From the NCBI GenBank assembly GCA_007116635.1, contig SKIB01000101.1, forward strand, positions 1 to 37,243: DNA of 37,243 nt, in the 5' to 3' direction. The notes below the pieces were generated by a model that had not been told where the DNA came from, made no database searches, and saw nothing but the letters and a program-made list of their open reading frames with translations. A program made the position numbers and the translations under genes. The stretch is from Saccharospirillaceae bacterium. Lineage in GTDB: Bacteria; Pseudomonadota; Gammaproteobacteria; Pseudomonadales; Natronospirillaceae. Each line of letters begins with the position of its first letter. Positions within the stretch are counted from its first letter, which is position 1. This document shows, piece by piece, positions 1 through 8,235 of this stretch.

Positions 1-52
1 ATTTTCAGTCTGGATTTTCAGTCTGGATTTTCAGTCTGGATTTTCAGTCTGG
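1..52. repeat. 13-bp tandem repeat, four perfect copies
   Basis: Four uninterrupted copies of ATTTTCAGTCTGG occupy the first 52 bases. The array starts at base 1, so its true length is unknown and it may continue upstream. It lies about 120 bp before the first lipoprotein gene. A 13-bp unit is not a multiple of three, so it is unlikely to be a coding repeat. I see no function for it. Confidence 0.95.
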
Positions 53-171
53 GTTCATTGTGGCTGGGTTAGTCTTGTTTGTGAAGCAGAGTCACTTCTG
101 AATCATCATTGCTTGCAGTCAATGTTAAAAATTAGCAAGCTTAAGGATTTATTGAGTAAAGGGCCTGGGCC

Positions 172-1296
172 ATGAAGCAACTATTGATTCCCGTTCTATT
201 ATTTGTACTGCTAGGCTGTGCCAGTCGAATATACGGTCTGCCAGAAGAAGTGTGGCATGCCATGTCAGCTGAAGAGCGTCAGCAACATATGCTACAGCGC
301 CAGGAGTTAAGTCTATCTAGAGAGGTTCGAGCCAAAACTGAGGCTGAATTGGAATTAGCTAGGTTACAGCAAAATCACAAGCAGGAGAGCGAATCACGAA
401 CTGAGTCCGAACCAAAGGCCGAGGAAACATCAGAATCTGATGGTTCGCAGGAAGCAAAGTTGAATGATTATCTGTGGGTTCTTGTGGCTGGTGGCACCAT
501 GATCATTGCCAATGAGCGGCAATCATTTATGCCATTTGAAGTATTACTGAAACCTGAAGAAATCCTTCGCACTAGGGTTCAGGCTCTTCAGGGTTTGGAC
601 TATGCAGAATTGGAATTGGTGTTTAATCAGGGGCGTTTGAGCATTGAACCACGACAGGCTGCCTATTTCTTGAGCGAGCAAGAACAATGGCTTGATGGGC
701 GCAGCTATTGGCTTAGTACCGGTGTTGGTTTGCAGTGGCAGCAGGTGGGAGTGCAGATTCAATGGTTGCAGCTATCTGCTGAAGAGTACAGCTCTTGGCA
801 GGATCAGCAGCAAGCAAGTTGGCAGCAACAAAGGCTTGAACGTGAATCCCAGGCACGGATAGCAGCGCAAGCAGAGGCTAGGCGCCTCGCACTAGAAGCA
901 GAACGTTTGGCTAAAGAGCTTGAAGAGTCTAAAAAGCAAGAACAAAAGCAAAAAGATAATGATGACTCCAGCCAATCAGTGGCTCAGGAGGCCAGGGTGG
1001 AGGTGAAATTAAACTCTGGCTTTGCCAGGTTTGGCCAACATAACCGTCCCTTTCGTCCTCTGAGTATCAGCCTCAAGCCAGGCCAATCTGAGCAGGTAGT
1101 TTTGGTTGCCTTAACAGGTGAAGCCATTAGAGTCACCCTTAATTGGACTGGTCAGCAGCTCTTCATTGTCGATGCTGGTCAAACCACGCAATTCACACCA
1201 AATTTTGCTTCAGGTCAGAGCTTTATGCAGCGTTTTGATGCGCCCTGGGTAGCAGGTTTGCATCAAGTTGAGCTAGTTATGCAGTTACAGCCCTAG
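172..1296 (+). CDS. predicted lipoprotein with coiled-coil segments and a duplicated beta-rich domain
   Basis: This 374-aa protein starts with a lipoprotein signal peptide; the lipobox is L-L-G-C with Cys16, and Ala at +2 is compatible with outer-membrane sorting. A motif GLPxExWHAMSxxExQxH follows the anchor and is shared with the next gene. Charged, Gln/Glu-rich, probably coiled-coil stretches lie around residues 40-90 and 205-270. Two globular parts (about 95-205 and 275-374) look like copies of one another: each has F-x-P followed by LKP, then a strand pair of the type V-A/Q-L-x-G. An AAAGGG element precedes the ATG. It is probably co-transcribed with the next gene (11 bp gap). I do not recognise the family. 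The signal and anchor are clear; the envelope role is inferred. Confidence 0.85.
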   Translation: MKQLLIPVLLFVLLGCASRIYGLPEEVWHAMSAEERQQHMLQRQELSLSREVRAKTEAELELARLQQNHKQESESRTESEPKAEETSESDGSQEAKLNDYLWVLVAGGTMIIANERQSFMPFEVLLKPEEILRTRVQALQGLDYAELELVFNQGRLSIEPRQAAYFLSEQEQWLDGRSYWLSTGVGLQWQQVGVQIQWLQLSAEEYSSWQDQQQASWQQQRLERESQARIAAQAEARRLALEAERLAKELEESKKQEQKQKDNDDSSQSVAQEARVEVKLNSGFARFGQHNRPFRPLSISLKPGQSEQVVLVALTGEAIRVTLNWTGQQLFIVDAGQTTQFTPNFASGQSFMQRFDAPWVAGLHQVELVMQLQP

Positions 1297-1307
1297 GAGT
1301 TATAACC

Positions 1308-1916
1308 ATGTCACGATTTATTTTTCTCGGAATGTCACTGCTATTGCTTGCAGCCTGCGCGGCAAGAGTACATGGTTTGCCTGCTGAGCAATGGCATGCC
1401 ATGAGTCCTCAAGAACAACAACTGCATGTTGCTCATCGTCAGCAACTCGCACAGGCAAGAGAAGAACGGCGTAAAGCAGAGCAAAGGGCTGCAGCTGAGC
1501 GTCAGAGGCAACAACAGGCTCAGCAGCAAGAGCAACAAGCTTTGGCCTTGGCGGCTCAGATTCAGGCATTGGAGCCAGGCACGCACTATCTGATCTTGAG
1601 CTTTTTATCTGGTCGCTATCATACTGTAATGGCTCATGACATGAACGCAGTTCAGTTCTTGCTGGTCAAAGATCAATGGCAGCAAACGCGATTTTCAGCC
1701 AAAAGCAGCAATATTTTTGATGTCGAAGTTGGGTTTTACTTTGATGGTCAAAGACTTTGGTTGGATGCTGATAATCCAGACAACCCAAGTGAGGGCGCAG
1801 AGCCTTTATTTGTTAGTCCAGACTGGTATCAGGGAGCTTTGTTGCAGGTTGACACTGAGACTAAACATCGTTTCACGGATCTTAAATTACAAGTGATCTA
1901 TGATGTTCGAGACTAA
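1308..1916 (+). CDS. predicted lipoprotein, shorter paralogue of the upstream gene
   Basis: This 202-aa protein has a lipoprotein signal (L-A-A-C, Cys17) followed directly by the same GLPxExWHAMSxxExQxH motif as the 374-aa protein 11 bp upstream. A Gln/Arg/Ala-rich probable coiled coil spans about residues 45-85. One beta-rich domain (about 90-202) resembles a single copy of the duplicated domain of the neighbour. The SD is AGGAG, 7 bp before the ATG. The two genes therefore form an operon of paralogous envelope lipoproteins with one versus two domain copies. No catalytic motif is visible and I do not recognise the family; a structural or assembly role at the envelope is only a guess. Confidence 0.85.
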   Translation: MSRFIFLGMSLLLLAACAARVHGLPAEQWHAMSPQEQQLHVAHRQQLAQAREERRKAEQRAAAERQRQQQAQQQEQQALALAAQIQALEPGTHYLILSFLSGRYHTVMAHDMNAVQFLLVKDQWQQTRFSAKSSNIFDVEVGFYFDGQRLWLDADNPDNPSEGAEPLFVSPDWYQGALLQVDTETKHRFTDLKLQVIYDVRD

Positions 1917-1939
1917 GGATCTTGAGTCAGGGGTATTAT

Positions 1940-1962
1940 AAAAAAGCCCCCAAAATGGGGGC
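1940..1962 (-). terminator. intrinsic terminator of the fasciclin-domain gene
   Basis: A perfect GCCCCC/GGGGGC stem (1946-1951 with 1957-1962) with a 5-nt loop is followed on the minus strand by six T (1940-1945). It lies 30 bp past the stop of the minus-strand gene. The plus-strand side has no T run, so it serves the minus strand. Confidence 0.85.
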
Positions 1963-1991
1963 AAAACTACTACGGAGAAAGACTTTAAGTC

Positions 1992-2498
1992 TTACTCTGG
2001 TAATACGACAGCATCAATCACATGGATCACACCGTTGCTGGCTTCGATGTCGGTAGCAACGACCAAGGCTTGGTCAACCAGTAAACCATCATCAGTAAGG
2101 TTGAGTGTCAAATCTTGCCCTTGGGCTGTGGTAGCGCTGGTTAGGGTCACTGCTGTTTCCGCCATTACTTTGCCTGGAACCACGTGATACAGCAAGATGT
2201 TTGCTAAGGCCTCAGGATCTGCCAGTAGCGCATTCAAGGTATCTGTTGGAATCTGAGCAAAGGCTTCATCTGTTGGAGCAAATACCGTAAAAGGGCCCTC
2301 TGCTTGCAGTGCCTCAACTAATCCAGCTGCCTGTACAGCAGCCACCAAAGTAGTAAAATTACCAGCTTCAATGGCTGTCTCAACTAGATCTGGTTGGCTC
2401 TCATACGAACCATGATTATGAGCCATAGCTGATCCGGCCAAGGCACTGACAGCAATGACGGCCGAAGCTAAACCAGTTTTCAGTGTTGATAATCTCAT
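1992..2498 (-). CDS. secreted fasciclin (FAS1) domain protein
   Basis: The protein is 168 aa. A Sec signal peptide with an A-M-A cleavage site near residue 26 leads into a single FAS1 domain (about 35-168). The FAS1 hallmarks are visible: the H1-type box [10 protein letters not shown] at 71-80, the central YHVVPGK at 104-110, and the H2-type box [11 protein letters not shown] at the C-terminus. Bacterial one-domain FAS1 proteins are secreted or periplasmic adhesion-like proteins; the ligand is not predictable. The SD GAGGA lies 9 bp before the ATG. The gene is followed by a terminator and is separated by 102 bp from the upstream FAD-protein gene, so it may have its own promoter. Confidence 0.93.
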   Translation of the reverse strand: MRLSTLKTGLASAVIAVSALAGSAMAHNHGSYESQPDLVETAIEAGNFTTLVAAVQAAGLVEALQAEGPFTVFAPTDEAFAQIPTDTLNALLADPEALANILLYHVVPGKVMAETAVTLTSATTAQGQDLTLNLTDDGLLVDQALVVATDIEASNGVIHVIDAVVLPE

Positions 2499-2600
2499 CC
2501 GTAAATCCTCATTTAATGATCTTTTGGGTTCATTTGCGAATCATTAAGGGGTACGGCGGTCAAAACTCAAATAGATTGATAATCCATGATTGCAATATGG

Positions 2601-3605
2601 TCAACCGTTAAAGTGATCCAAAATTGCTTGGCTGCTGGACTTGCCGCTGAGCCATGCTCCCTCAACACGACCACCTGCTAACCAATCTCCTGCCAGCCAA
2701 AGATTGCTTGCTTGATGCTCCATGAAGAGTTGCTGGCGTTGATCAGCTGGCCTGGCGTACCGCCAAAGATGACAATCTATCTCTTGGAAGTCTTGCCAGT
2801 CGATGGGTAACTCTAGCTGCTTCAACCAGAGCCAAAGTTGCTGCCAGCGTTGTGGGTTGTTGAGGTTGATTAACTGTTTGCTGGCCTGACTGGAAAGATG
2901 AATGACCCAGAGTTCGTGCGGCTCACGTCCTGGTTTGCTGTTGTTACGTGCCATCCAAGCGATGGGTTGGTCATTAACAAATAGGCCATCAAAGTCCAGA
3001 GTCAAGGGATGTTTACTGGCAATCACAAAGCAGAGACAGGGTTGCATTGGGGCTGGCCAATCTGGGGGGCTATGCTCATCGGCATTATTAGCCAGCAATG
3101 CTTGGGCCTGATCCAAGGGGCAGGCCAACAACAGGCGGCGAGTTAATAATGTGCTGCCTTGGTTTAGTTCAATCTGCCAACACTCTTGGTCTGCCAGCCA
3201 CAGACAGGATGTGACTAGGCTGCTGAGTTGGACGTCCAAGCCCTTGGCCATTAGCTTCGTTATTTGTTGCATTTTTGGTAGGCCCACCCAGCGCTTTTCA
3301 GGACTAGAATGGCTGATCTTAGCTTGATGCCAACTTGCGATTTGGCCTTGCCAAAGAGTTAGTACACCCTGTTGCTGCCATTGTTTTACCTGAGTTAGGA
3401 ATGAGTCATGACGTGCGGTGAAATACTGAGCACCAATGTCAGCTGTTATGGTGTTTGGGCCCTCTATGGCGGACTTGAGCGTTCTGCTGTGTAGCCTGCC
3501 CCCTAGGCCACGGCTCTTTTCCAACACCAGAGGCTTAAGCTGCTCTAACTCTTGACCTGCTGCAAGGCCAGCGACTCCGGCACCAATAATAACCAACTCT
3601 CTCAT
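2601..3605 (-). CDS. FAD-dependent amine-oxidase-like (renalase-type) oxidoreductase
   Basis: The protein is 334 aa from the chosen ATG. It begins almost at once with the Rossmann FAD-binding fingerprint IIGAGVAGLAAG, then EKSRGLGGR, the Arg-containing motif typical of the flavin amine oxidase/renalase-like family. The C-terminal AGDW...GGRVEGAWLSG segment is the second FAD-contacting motif of this family. It is probably a soluble flavoenzyme; the substrate is unknown. The longest frame would begin at a TTG (3623), but that codon lies inside the upstream gene's terminator. The ATG at 3605 has SD GAGGA 7 bp upstream, so it is preferred. Confidence 0.88.
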   Translation of the reverse strand: MRELVIIGAGVAGLAAGQELEQLKPLVLEKSRGLGGRLHSRTLKSAIEGPNTITADIGAQYFTARHDSFLTQVKQWQQQGVLTLWQGQIASWHQAKISHSSPEKRWVGLPKMQQITKLMAKGLDVQLSSLVTSCLWLADQECWQIELNQGSTLLTRRLLLACPLDQAQALLANNADEHSPPDWPAPMQPCLCFVIASKHPLTLDFDGLFVNDQPIAWMARNNSKPGREPHELWVIHLSSQASKQLINLNNPQRWQQLWLWLKQLELPIDWQDFQEIDCHLWRYARPADQRQQLFMEHQASNLWLAGDWLAGGRVEGAWLSGKSSSQAILDHFNG

Positions 3606-3621
3606 GTGGTAATCCTCAAAC

Positions 3622-3648
3622 AAAAAAAGCCAGGCATGGCCCGGCTTT
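3622..3648 (-). terminator. intrinsic terminator after the cytochrome gene
   Basis: On the minus strand this reads as a roughly 10-bp stem (AAAGCCGGGC pairing with GCCTGGCTTT, one G-T pair) with a CAT loop, followed by a run of seven T. It lies between the cytochrome stop and the ATG of the FAD gene, so the two are mainly separate transcription units. Confidence 0.88.
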
Positions 3649-3669
3649 AGGTGTTAATAATCAAACAGG

Positions 3670-4071
3670 CTACAGGGAATCTAGCATATACTGGACTGAA
3701 GCTTCGATCTCTTCTTGGCTGCAATTAGTGCAGGTGCCCATGGCTGGCATGGCTCCTAGGCCATTAACTACATGATCAACCAGGGTTTCAAAGCCTTGGT
3801 CAAGACGATCAGCCCAGTCATCGGCAATGGCTAAACGAGGAGCACCAAGAACACCAGCACCATGACAAGCAAAGCATGAGCTTTCATAGACTGCTTGGCC
3901 ACTGCGTGGTCCGCTGGTAACAGCTGGTGCAGCACTGCCGCATTCATCACCGGCTAAGCAAACTGAGCCAGCAGGACGTATCCTATCAATTAATGCATTA
4001 TCGCGGTCGGCTGCAAAAATCATAGTGGAAACAACTATTCCAGCCAGTGCAAGTAAGGAACCCAGTTTCAT
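3670..4071 (-). CDS. cytochrome c5-like monohaem c-type cytochrome
   Basis: The protein is 133 aa. An N-terminal hydrophobic signal (about 1-20, ending in F-A-A) exports it to the periplasm, where haem is attached at C66-F-A-C69-H70. The distal methionine ligand lies in the GAMPAMG segment (Met108 or Met111). This is followed by C114-T-N-C117, the extra cysteine pair characteristic of cytochrome c5. An additional Cys38/Cys44 pair lies in the linker between signal and haem domain. It probably carries electrons between the bc1 complex and terminal oxidases or a periplasmic enzyme; the partner is not shown by the context. A GGGG element lies about 6 bp before the ATG. Confidence 0.9.
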   Translation of the reverse strand: MKLGSLLALAGIVVSTMIFAADRDNALIDRIRPAGSVCLAGDECGSAAPAVTSGPRSGQAVYESSCFACHGAGVLGAPRLAIADDWADRLDQGFETLVDHVVNGLGAMPAMGTCTNCSQEEIEASVQYMLDSL

Positions 4072-4142
4072 AACTACCCCTGATCAAAAATACTGTATTA
4101 ATTACGCTTTAATTATGTCCAAGGATTATATGTTATTCACCC

Positions 4143-4178
4143 TAAGCCTGCAGCACTTTTTACAGTGTCGCAGGCTTA
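4143..4178 (-). other. strong hairpin downstream of the ectoine operon
   Basis: TAAGCCTGC (4143-4151) pairs perfectly with GCAGGCTTA (4170-4178). An inner CACT/AGTG stem (4154-4157 with 4164-4167) and a 6-nt loop continue it. It lies 37 bp past the ask stop. Neither side has a T run, so it is not a classic intrinsic terminator. It could stabilise the 3' end of the ect mRNA or act as a weak terminator. Confidence 0.6.
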
Positions 4179-4215
4179 ATAATTTCAGGCTTATTGCGGT
4201 ACAGAGCCCTGGGCT

Positions 4216-5688
4216 TTAGGCGGCTTGATGCGACTTAGAAGCCTTGGGTTTGTCAGTGCTATCATTGGATTTTGCTAGCTGTTGCTCAACCAAGGCTTGG
4301 TGTAAGTGACTCACTGTAGCCTTATAATCTTCCTCAGCAACCACAAAGCGGATGTCTACCTGCCTGGGGCACTGATGAATGGCTAGGATGTTGATGCCCG
4401 CTTTTGAAAGGCTTTGCACACAACGTAATAGCATGCCGGGCACAGCCAAGTCCGAACCAATGGCTGCTACCATGGCCAGCTTTTGCCAGCTAATGTCAGC
4501 CTGTGGCAGTTGTTGCTGTAGCTCTTGCTCAACGCGGCGCATGTTTTTAAGGTTGCTATCAAGGTATTGCACAATGCAGTTGGCATTCATGTCTTTGCCT
4601 ACTGGTTTGGCCTTAAAACGATGCACAGTCTGCAATATCTTCTCTTCGTAACCCTTGCTGCCTACCATTTCTTGATCAAAAACACTTAAGGCATAAACGG
4701 ACTCTTGGCCTGCGATAATTTCGACCCTTGGTGTTTGAGAGCGATAATCACTGGTTATCAAGGTGCCCTGGTGTTCAGGCTCAAAGGTGTTTTTGATGCG
4801 CAACGGAATGTCGTTCTGCCTTAAACCTTGAGCAGCACGGGGATGAATAGCCTCCATGCCTAGATTAGACAATTGATCCGCTACATCGTAGTTAGTGGAA
4901 CCAATGGGCTCAACTTTTTCCTCTCCTACCAGTTTAGGGTCGGCACTTGAGAGGTGGTATTCTTTGTGAATGATGGCCTCTTTGGCTTTGCTTACAACAG
5001 CAAGAGCACTGAAGGTGATCTCGGAATAGCCGCGGTCATAGCTCTTCATCAGACCTTCTTGGCAATGGCAGTAGCCAGTGACAATGGGCAGTTCTTGACT
5101 AAGATCTATGCCCTGAATACTACGGGCAATCTTTTCGCTCAGGCTAAAGCAGTCACTTTCACGCCATCCAGACAGATCAACGAAACGTGCGCGAACACCT
5201 TCCAGCTTTAGCAGTTCCACTGTATTCCAAGCGCTCTGAGCTTCGCCAATGGCGCTTAGCATTTCGCGGACGGTTAGTAGGTGGTTGGCCAGCTGGAAGT
5301 GACCGTAGGAGCAAAGACGCTGAAGGTCCATAAGTACTGAGCGCACACCCTCAACTCGTTCATAGACAAATTGATTAGCTTGGTTCAGAAGCAAGGGATC
5401 TTCAAATAACTTTGCATTTATCTCGCAAAGGTATTGGCTCACATCATTCAATTTATCGCCCCAAGCCCAGTCAGTGTCATTGTTGGCAAAGAGGGCGTAG
5501 ACACCAGGGGTTGATGTTTTTTTATGCTCTAACAGTAGATTGGTAACCCCGGCGTAGGCGCTGACGACAAAAATGCGTTGATACAGCTGCTTTGGGTCGC
5601 GTAAAAAAATATTATTGCGACAGCTGGGCCAGTCAGCCATTGAAGTGCCGCCAATTTTTTCTACAGTATGGTGTTGGGGATCAGACAT
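4216..5688 (-). CDS. ask: ectoine-operon aspartate kinase (Ask_Ect)
   Basis: The protein is 490 aa. It phosphorylates L-aspartate, the entry step to aspartate-semialdehyde, which feeds EctB. The N-terminal VEKIGGTSM (residues 9-17) is the kinase signature, RGYSEITFSAL is the aspartate/ATP-binding segment, and HLSSADP follows in the catalytic domain. The C-terminal third has the paired ACT-type regulatory folds (for example AAIGSDLAVPGMLLR). The sequence is of the specialised Ask_Ect type found with ectABC, which in characterised organisms escapes normal lysine/threonine feedback. The SD AGGA lies 7 bp before the ATG. It is the last gene of the operon, 53 bp after ectC, with a hairpin in the gap. 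Confidence 0.95.
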   Translation of the reverse strand: MSDPQHHTVEKIGGTSMADWPSCRNNIFLRDPKQLYQRIFVVSAYAGVTNLLLEHKKTSTPGVYALFANNDTDWAWGDKLNDVSQYLCEINAKLFEDPLLLNQANQFVYERVEGVRSVLMDLQRLCSYGHFQLANHLLTVREMLSAIGEAQSAWNTVELLKLEGVRARFVDLSGWRESDCFSLSEKIARSIQGIDLSQELPIVTGYCHCQEGLMKSYDRGYSEITFSALAVVSKAKEAIIHKEYHLSSADPKLVGEEKVEPIGSTNYDVADQLSNLGMEAIHPRAAQGLRQNDIPLRIKNTFEPEHQGTLITSDYRSQTPRVEIIAGQESVYALSVFDQEMVGSKGYEEKILQTVHRFKAKPVGKDMNANCIVQYLDSNLKNMRRVEQELQQQLPQADISWQKLAMVAAIGSDLAVPGMLLRCVQSLSKAGINILAIHQCPRQVDIRFVVAEEDYKATVSHLHQALVEQQLAKSNDSTDKPKASKSHQAA

Positions 5689-5709
5689 AACTTTGTCCTT
5701 TAATATATG

Positions 5710-5736
5710 CTGGACTCTGCCAAAAGCAGAGTCCAG
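5710..5736 (-). other. intercistronic hairpin between ectC and ask
   Basis: CTGGACTCTGC (5710-5720) and GCAGAGTCCAG (5726-5736) form a perfect 11-bp stem with a 5-nt loop. It starts 5 bp after the ectC stop and ends 21 bp before the ask start. It is followed on the minus strand by CATATATTAAAGG, with no T run, so full termination is unlikely. Partial termination, or protection of the ectABC 3' end after processing, would lower ask relative to ectABC. Confidence 0.75.
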
Positions 5737-5741
5737 ATGAA

Positions 5742-6125
5742 TTAGTCTACCAAGGGGTAGGCGCCATCTGGGCCATGAACCTCACGGCCGGTAATTGGTG
5801 GGTTGAATACACAGGCCAATTCTAATTCTTCACTGGCTCGAAGCAGGTGTTTATCGTGCTTATCAAGGATATAAAGTGTGCCAGGCTCAATGGGATACAC
5901 CTTGCCATCCTCAACAGTCTCAACTTCGCCCTTACCTCGGATACAGTAAACTGACTCAAGATGGTTCTTATAGTGAATGGGTGTTTCAGTACCTGCAAAA
6001 ATGGTGGTGATATGAAAGCTGTAACCACAATTGTCATCTTTAAGCTGCATACGCACTGATTGCCAGGTTTCGGTTTTGACTGTGCGCTCAGAATTCAGGC
6101 ATTCCGCAAGGGTACGAACTATCAT
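5742..6125 (-). CDS. ectC: L-ectoine synthase
   Basis: The protein is 127 aa, the normal length for EctC. It is a cytoplasmic cupin that cyclises N-gamma-acetyl-diaminobutyrate to ectoine with loss of water. The three metal ligands known from characterised EctC, Glu57, Tyr85 and His93, are all present at exactly those positions ([19 protein letters not shown]). The start ATG overlaps the ectB stop by 4 bp (ATGA arrangement), indicating translational coupling. Confidence 0.97.
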   Translation of the reverse strand: MIVRTLAECLNSERTVKTETWQSVRMQLKDDNCGYSFHITTIFAGTETPIHYKNHLESVYCIRGKGEVETVEDGKVYPIEPGTLYILDKHDKHLLRASEELELACVFNPPITGREVHGPDGAYPLVD

Positions 6126-7411
6126 GCTGCAGCTCCTGATTTTTGTTGAGGAAGGTACTTAGCCAATACTTCAAGGGTGCATTTCTCTAAAATATCAAGG
6201 CCCTTATGTAGATCTTGCTCACTGATGGTCAAGGGGATTAGGCATTTCACAACCTGATCTTCACTGCCTGAAGTCTCAATAATTAATTGCTGTTCGAAAC
6301 AGGCCTGTGTGATTTCGGCGGCCAGCTCACCGTTTTTAATTTGTAAGCCGCGCATGAAGCCCCGGCCCTTGGCAAAAATTAAGCTTGGATCATCAAACTT
6401 GGCGGCAATGGCTTCTAAGCGTTGTTTTAAGATCTCGCTCTTGTGCTGTACCTCTTTGGCAAAGCTGTCATCCGCCCAATAGGTTTCAAGAGTTTTGGCG
6501 GCGGTAATAAAGGCATGGTTGTTGCCGCGGAAAGTTCCGTTATGTTCACCTGGTGTCCATTCATCCAGCTCTGGTTTAATTAGGGTGATAGCAAAGGGGA
6601 GGCCATAGCCTGACAGTGACTTGGAGCAGGTAACAATGTCTGGCACGATACCAGCTTCTTCAAAACTAAAGAATTGACCTGAACGACCATTGCCACACTG
6701 AATGTTATCAGCAATGAGAAGAATGTCATGTTTCTTACAAAGTGCTGCTAAACCCTGCATCCATTCCGTGCTGGCTGCGTTCAAGCCACCCTCACCCTGA
6801 ATAGGTTCAAAAATGACGGCGGCTGGTAGGTCGAACCCAGATGAAGGATCGCTAAGCAGCTTATCCATCATCGCCAGAGTGTCAGCATCTCTGCCGAAAT
6901 AGCCTGAATAAGGTAGGCGTTGCACCCCTTGGCTTGGCAAACCGGCAGCCAAACGCTTGCTGCTGTTGCCAGTTACTGCCAGTGAGCCAAGGCTGCAGCC
7001 ATGAAAGCCATTGGTGAAGCTAAGGATGTCGGTACGGCCCTTGATTTTGCGCGCCAACTTTAAGGCAGCCTCAACCGCATTGGTGCCTGTAGGGCCGGTG
7101 AACATACATACATAGTCAAGGCCGCGAGGCTCAAGGATGTACTTGTTTAGCGCTTTTAAAAATTGTTCTTTAGCCTTGGTGTACATGTCCAGGCCGTGAG
7201 TAATGCCATCATTGCTGATGTAATCCAACAAGGCTTGCTTGATGATAGGGTTGTTGTGGCCATAGTTTAGCGTGCCAGCACCAGCCAAAAAGTCTAGGTA
7301 TGCCTTGCCATCTGCGCTGTAAAGATAAACCCCTTGCGCCTTGTCAAAAATGACTGGGAATGAGCGGCAGTAAGAGCGAACTTCGGATTCGTGTTGTTCA
7401 AAGGTATTCAT
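6122..7411 (-). CDS. ectB: diaminobutyrate-2-oxoglutarate transaminase
   Basis: The protein is 429 aa. It is a PLP-dependent class III aminotransferase converting aspartate-semialdehyde to L-2,4-diaminobutyrate with glutamate as donor, the first committed step of ectoine synthesis. The Schiff-base lysine is in TCSKSLSG (Lys264), the cofactor-binding aspartate in LIADNIQCG (Asp235), and the phosphate-binding [11 protein letters not shown] segment lies at 106-116. It overlaps ectA by 4 bp at its start and ectC by 4 bp at its end, so the three genes are translationally coupled. Confidence 0.97.
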   Translation of the reverse strand: MNTFEQHESEVRSYCRSFPVIFDKAQGVYLYSADGKAYLDFLAGAGTLNYGHNNPIIKQALLDYISNDGITHGLDMYTKAKEQFLKALNKYILEPRGLDYVCMFTGPTGTNAVEAALKLARKIKGRTDILSFTNGFHGCSLGSLAVTGNSSKRLAAGLPSQGVQRLPYSGYFGRDADTLAMMDKLLSDPSSGFDLPAAVIFEPIQGEGGLNAASTEWMQGLAALCKKHDILLIADNIQCGNGRSGQFFSFEEAGIVPDIVTCSKSLSGYGLPFAITLIKPELDEWTPGEHNGTFRGNNHAFITAAKTLETYWADDSFAKEVQHKSEILKQRLEAIAAKFDDPSLIFAKGRGFMRGLQIKNGELAAEITQACFEQQLIIETSGSEDQVVKCLIPLTISEQDLHKGLDILEKCTLEVLAKYLPQQKSGAAA

Positions 7412-7941
7412 AAAGATTCCTCCTTCACTGAGGATGCTGATTTAAAGGGTCCAACTAGATACAGTTCTTCACTTTGGTGTTGGTTGGCGAAGTGCTGATC
7501 CTGTAAGAAATAGTCTTGCTTGTTAATAGGGCAGGCAAGTTTGGCAGCCAGGGATTGAAACAGCTTTTGGCTTGGCTGGTTATCTGGAGTGATGGTGGTA
7601 TGTATCCACTCAACATCCTTGCAGGCGGGTTGCTGCAATAGGCGCTCTAACAAACGAACTGCTAGCCCTTGGCCTCGAGCGCTGCTATCAATGGCAATCT
7701 GCCATACGAATAGGCAATTAGGCTGCTTAGGGTGTATGTAACCAGAGACAAAGCCAACTAACTCACCTTTTTCATTGCTTGCTTTTAAACAGGTGTCATT
7801 AAAATGATCTGCTTGTAGCAGGTTGCAATATAATGAGTTGGTGTCTAATGGCGGGCAGTTAGCAATGAGTTGGTGGATTGTAAATCCGTCTGTGCTAATA
7901 GGGGATGCGAAATCAAAGGTCGTAACGCAGTGGTGATGCAT
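7408..7941 (-). CDS. ectA: L-2,4-diaminobutyrate N-gamma-acetyltransferase
   Basis: The protein is 177 aa from the chosen ATG. It is a GNAT-family acetyltransferase that transfers acetyl from acetyl-CoA to the gamma-amino group of diaminobutyrate. The family signature [19 protein letters not shown] is near the N-terminus. The acetyl-CoA loop is [15 protein letters not shown], preceded by [12 protein letters not shown]. The frame could be extended to a TTG at 7998, but that TTG is the -35 element of a good promoter and the extension lacks the family's N-terminus. ATG at 7941 is therefore preferred, although no strong SD precedes it. It is the first gene of ectABC-ask. Confidence 0.95.
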   Translation of the reverse strand: MHHHCVTTFDFASPISTDGFTIHQLIANCPPLDTNSLYCNLLQADHFNDTCLKASNEKGELVGFVSGYIHPKQPNCLFVWQIAIDSSARGQGLAVRLLERLLQQPACKDVEWIHTTITPDNQPSQKLFQSLAAKLACPINKQDYFLQDQHFANQHQSEELYLVGPFKSASSVKEESL

Positions 7942-7969
7942 AATGTTGAAGTGTAAGAATGTATTGACC

Positions 7970-7998
7970 ACTATACATTTTGTTTTGTTCTGAATCAA
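7970..7998 (-). promoter_or_regulatory. sigma70-type promoter of ectABC-ask
   Basis: On the minus strand, TTGATT (7993-7998) and TATAGT (7970-7975) are separated by exactly 17 bp. Transcription would start near 7963, about 20 nt before the ectA ATG. A-rich tracts directly upstream of the -35 on the minus strand (plus-strand T runs 7999-8016) resemble an UP element. Confidence 0.7.
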
Positions 7999-8013
7999 GT
8001 TTTTGCTTCTTTT

Positions 8014-8076
8014 TTGCTTGGTTTAGGTCTGATTCAGCTGCTTTTATGTGATCTTGCTTGGTTTTTTTGCTTGGTT
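8014..8076. repeat. three copies of TTGCTTGGTT in the divergent ectA region
   Basis: TTGCTTGGTT occurs at 8014-8023, 8054-8063 and 8067-8076, the last two 13 bp apart. The copies lie upstream of the ectA promoter and before the divergent gene at 8236. They could be binding sites for a regulator of either gene, or simply T-rich low-complexity sequence. Apart from these repeats and the ectA promoter I see nothing in 7999-8235. Confidence 0.55.
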
Positions 8077-8235
8077 GCAAGCCTTTTTGAGGTCAGTAAA
8101 TCATTGATTTCAAATCGTTTATTTGGGTTTTTAGATTACCGTCTGGCTGTAATTTACATTTTGTGGTGTGTGCCCCTTTACCCTGGGTTGAACAAGGCTT
8201 TAGACTCGAAGAACTCATTTGACTTTGGAATTAGT

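Noticed and set aside
8014-8235. 74-codon N-terminal extension of the small exported protein
   Set aside because: It starts with TTG, consists of T-rich repeat DNA and would bury a good signal peptide in the middle of the protein.
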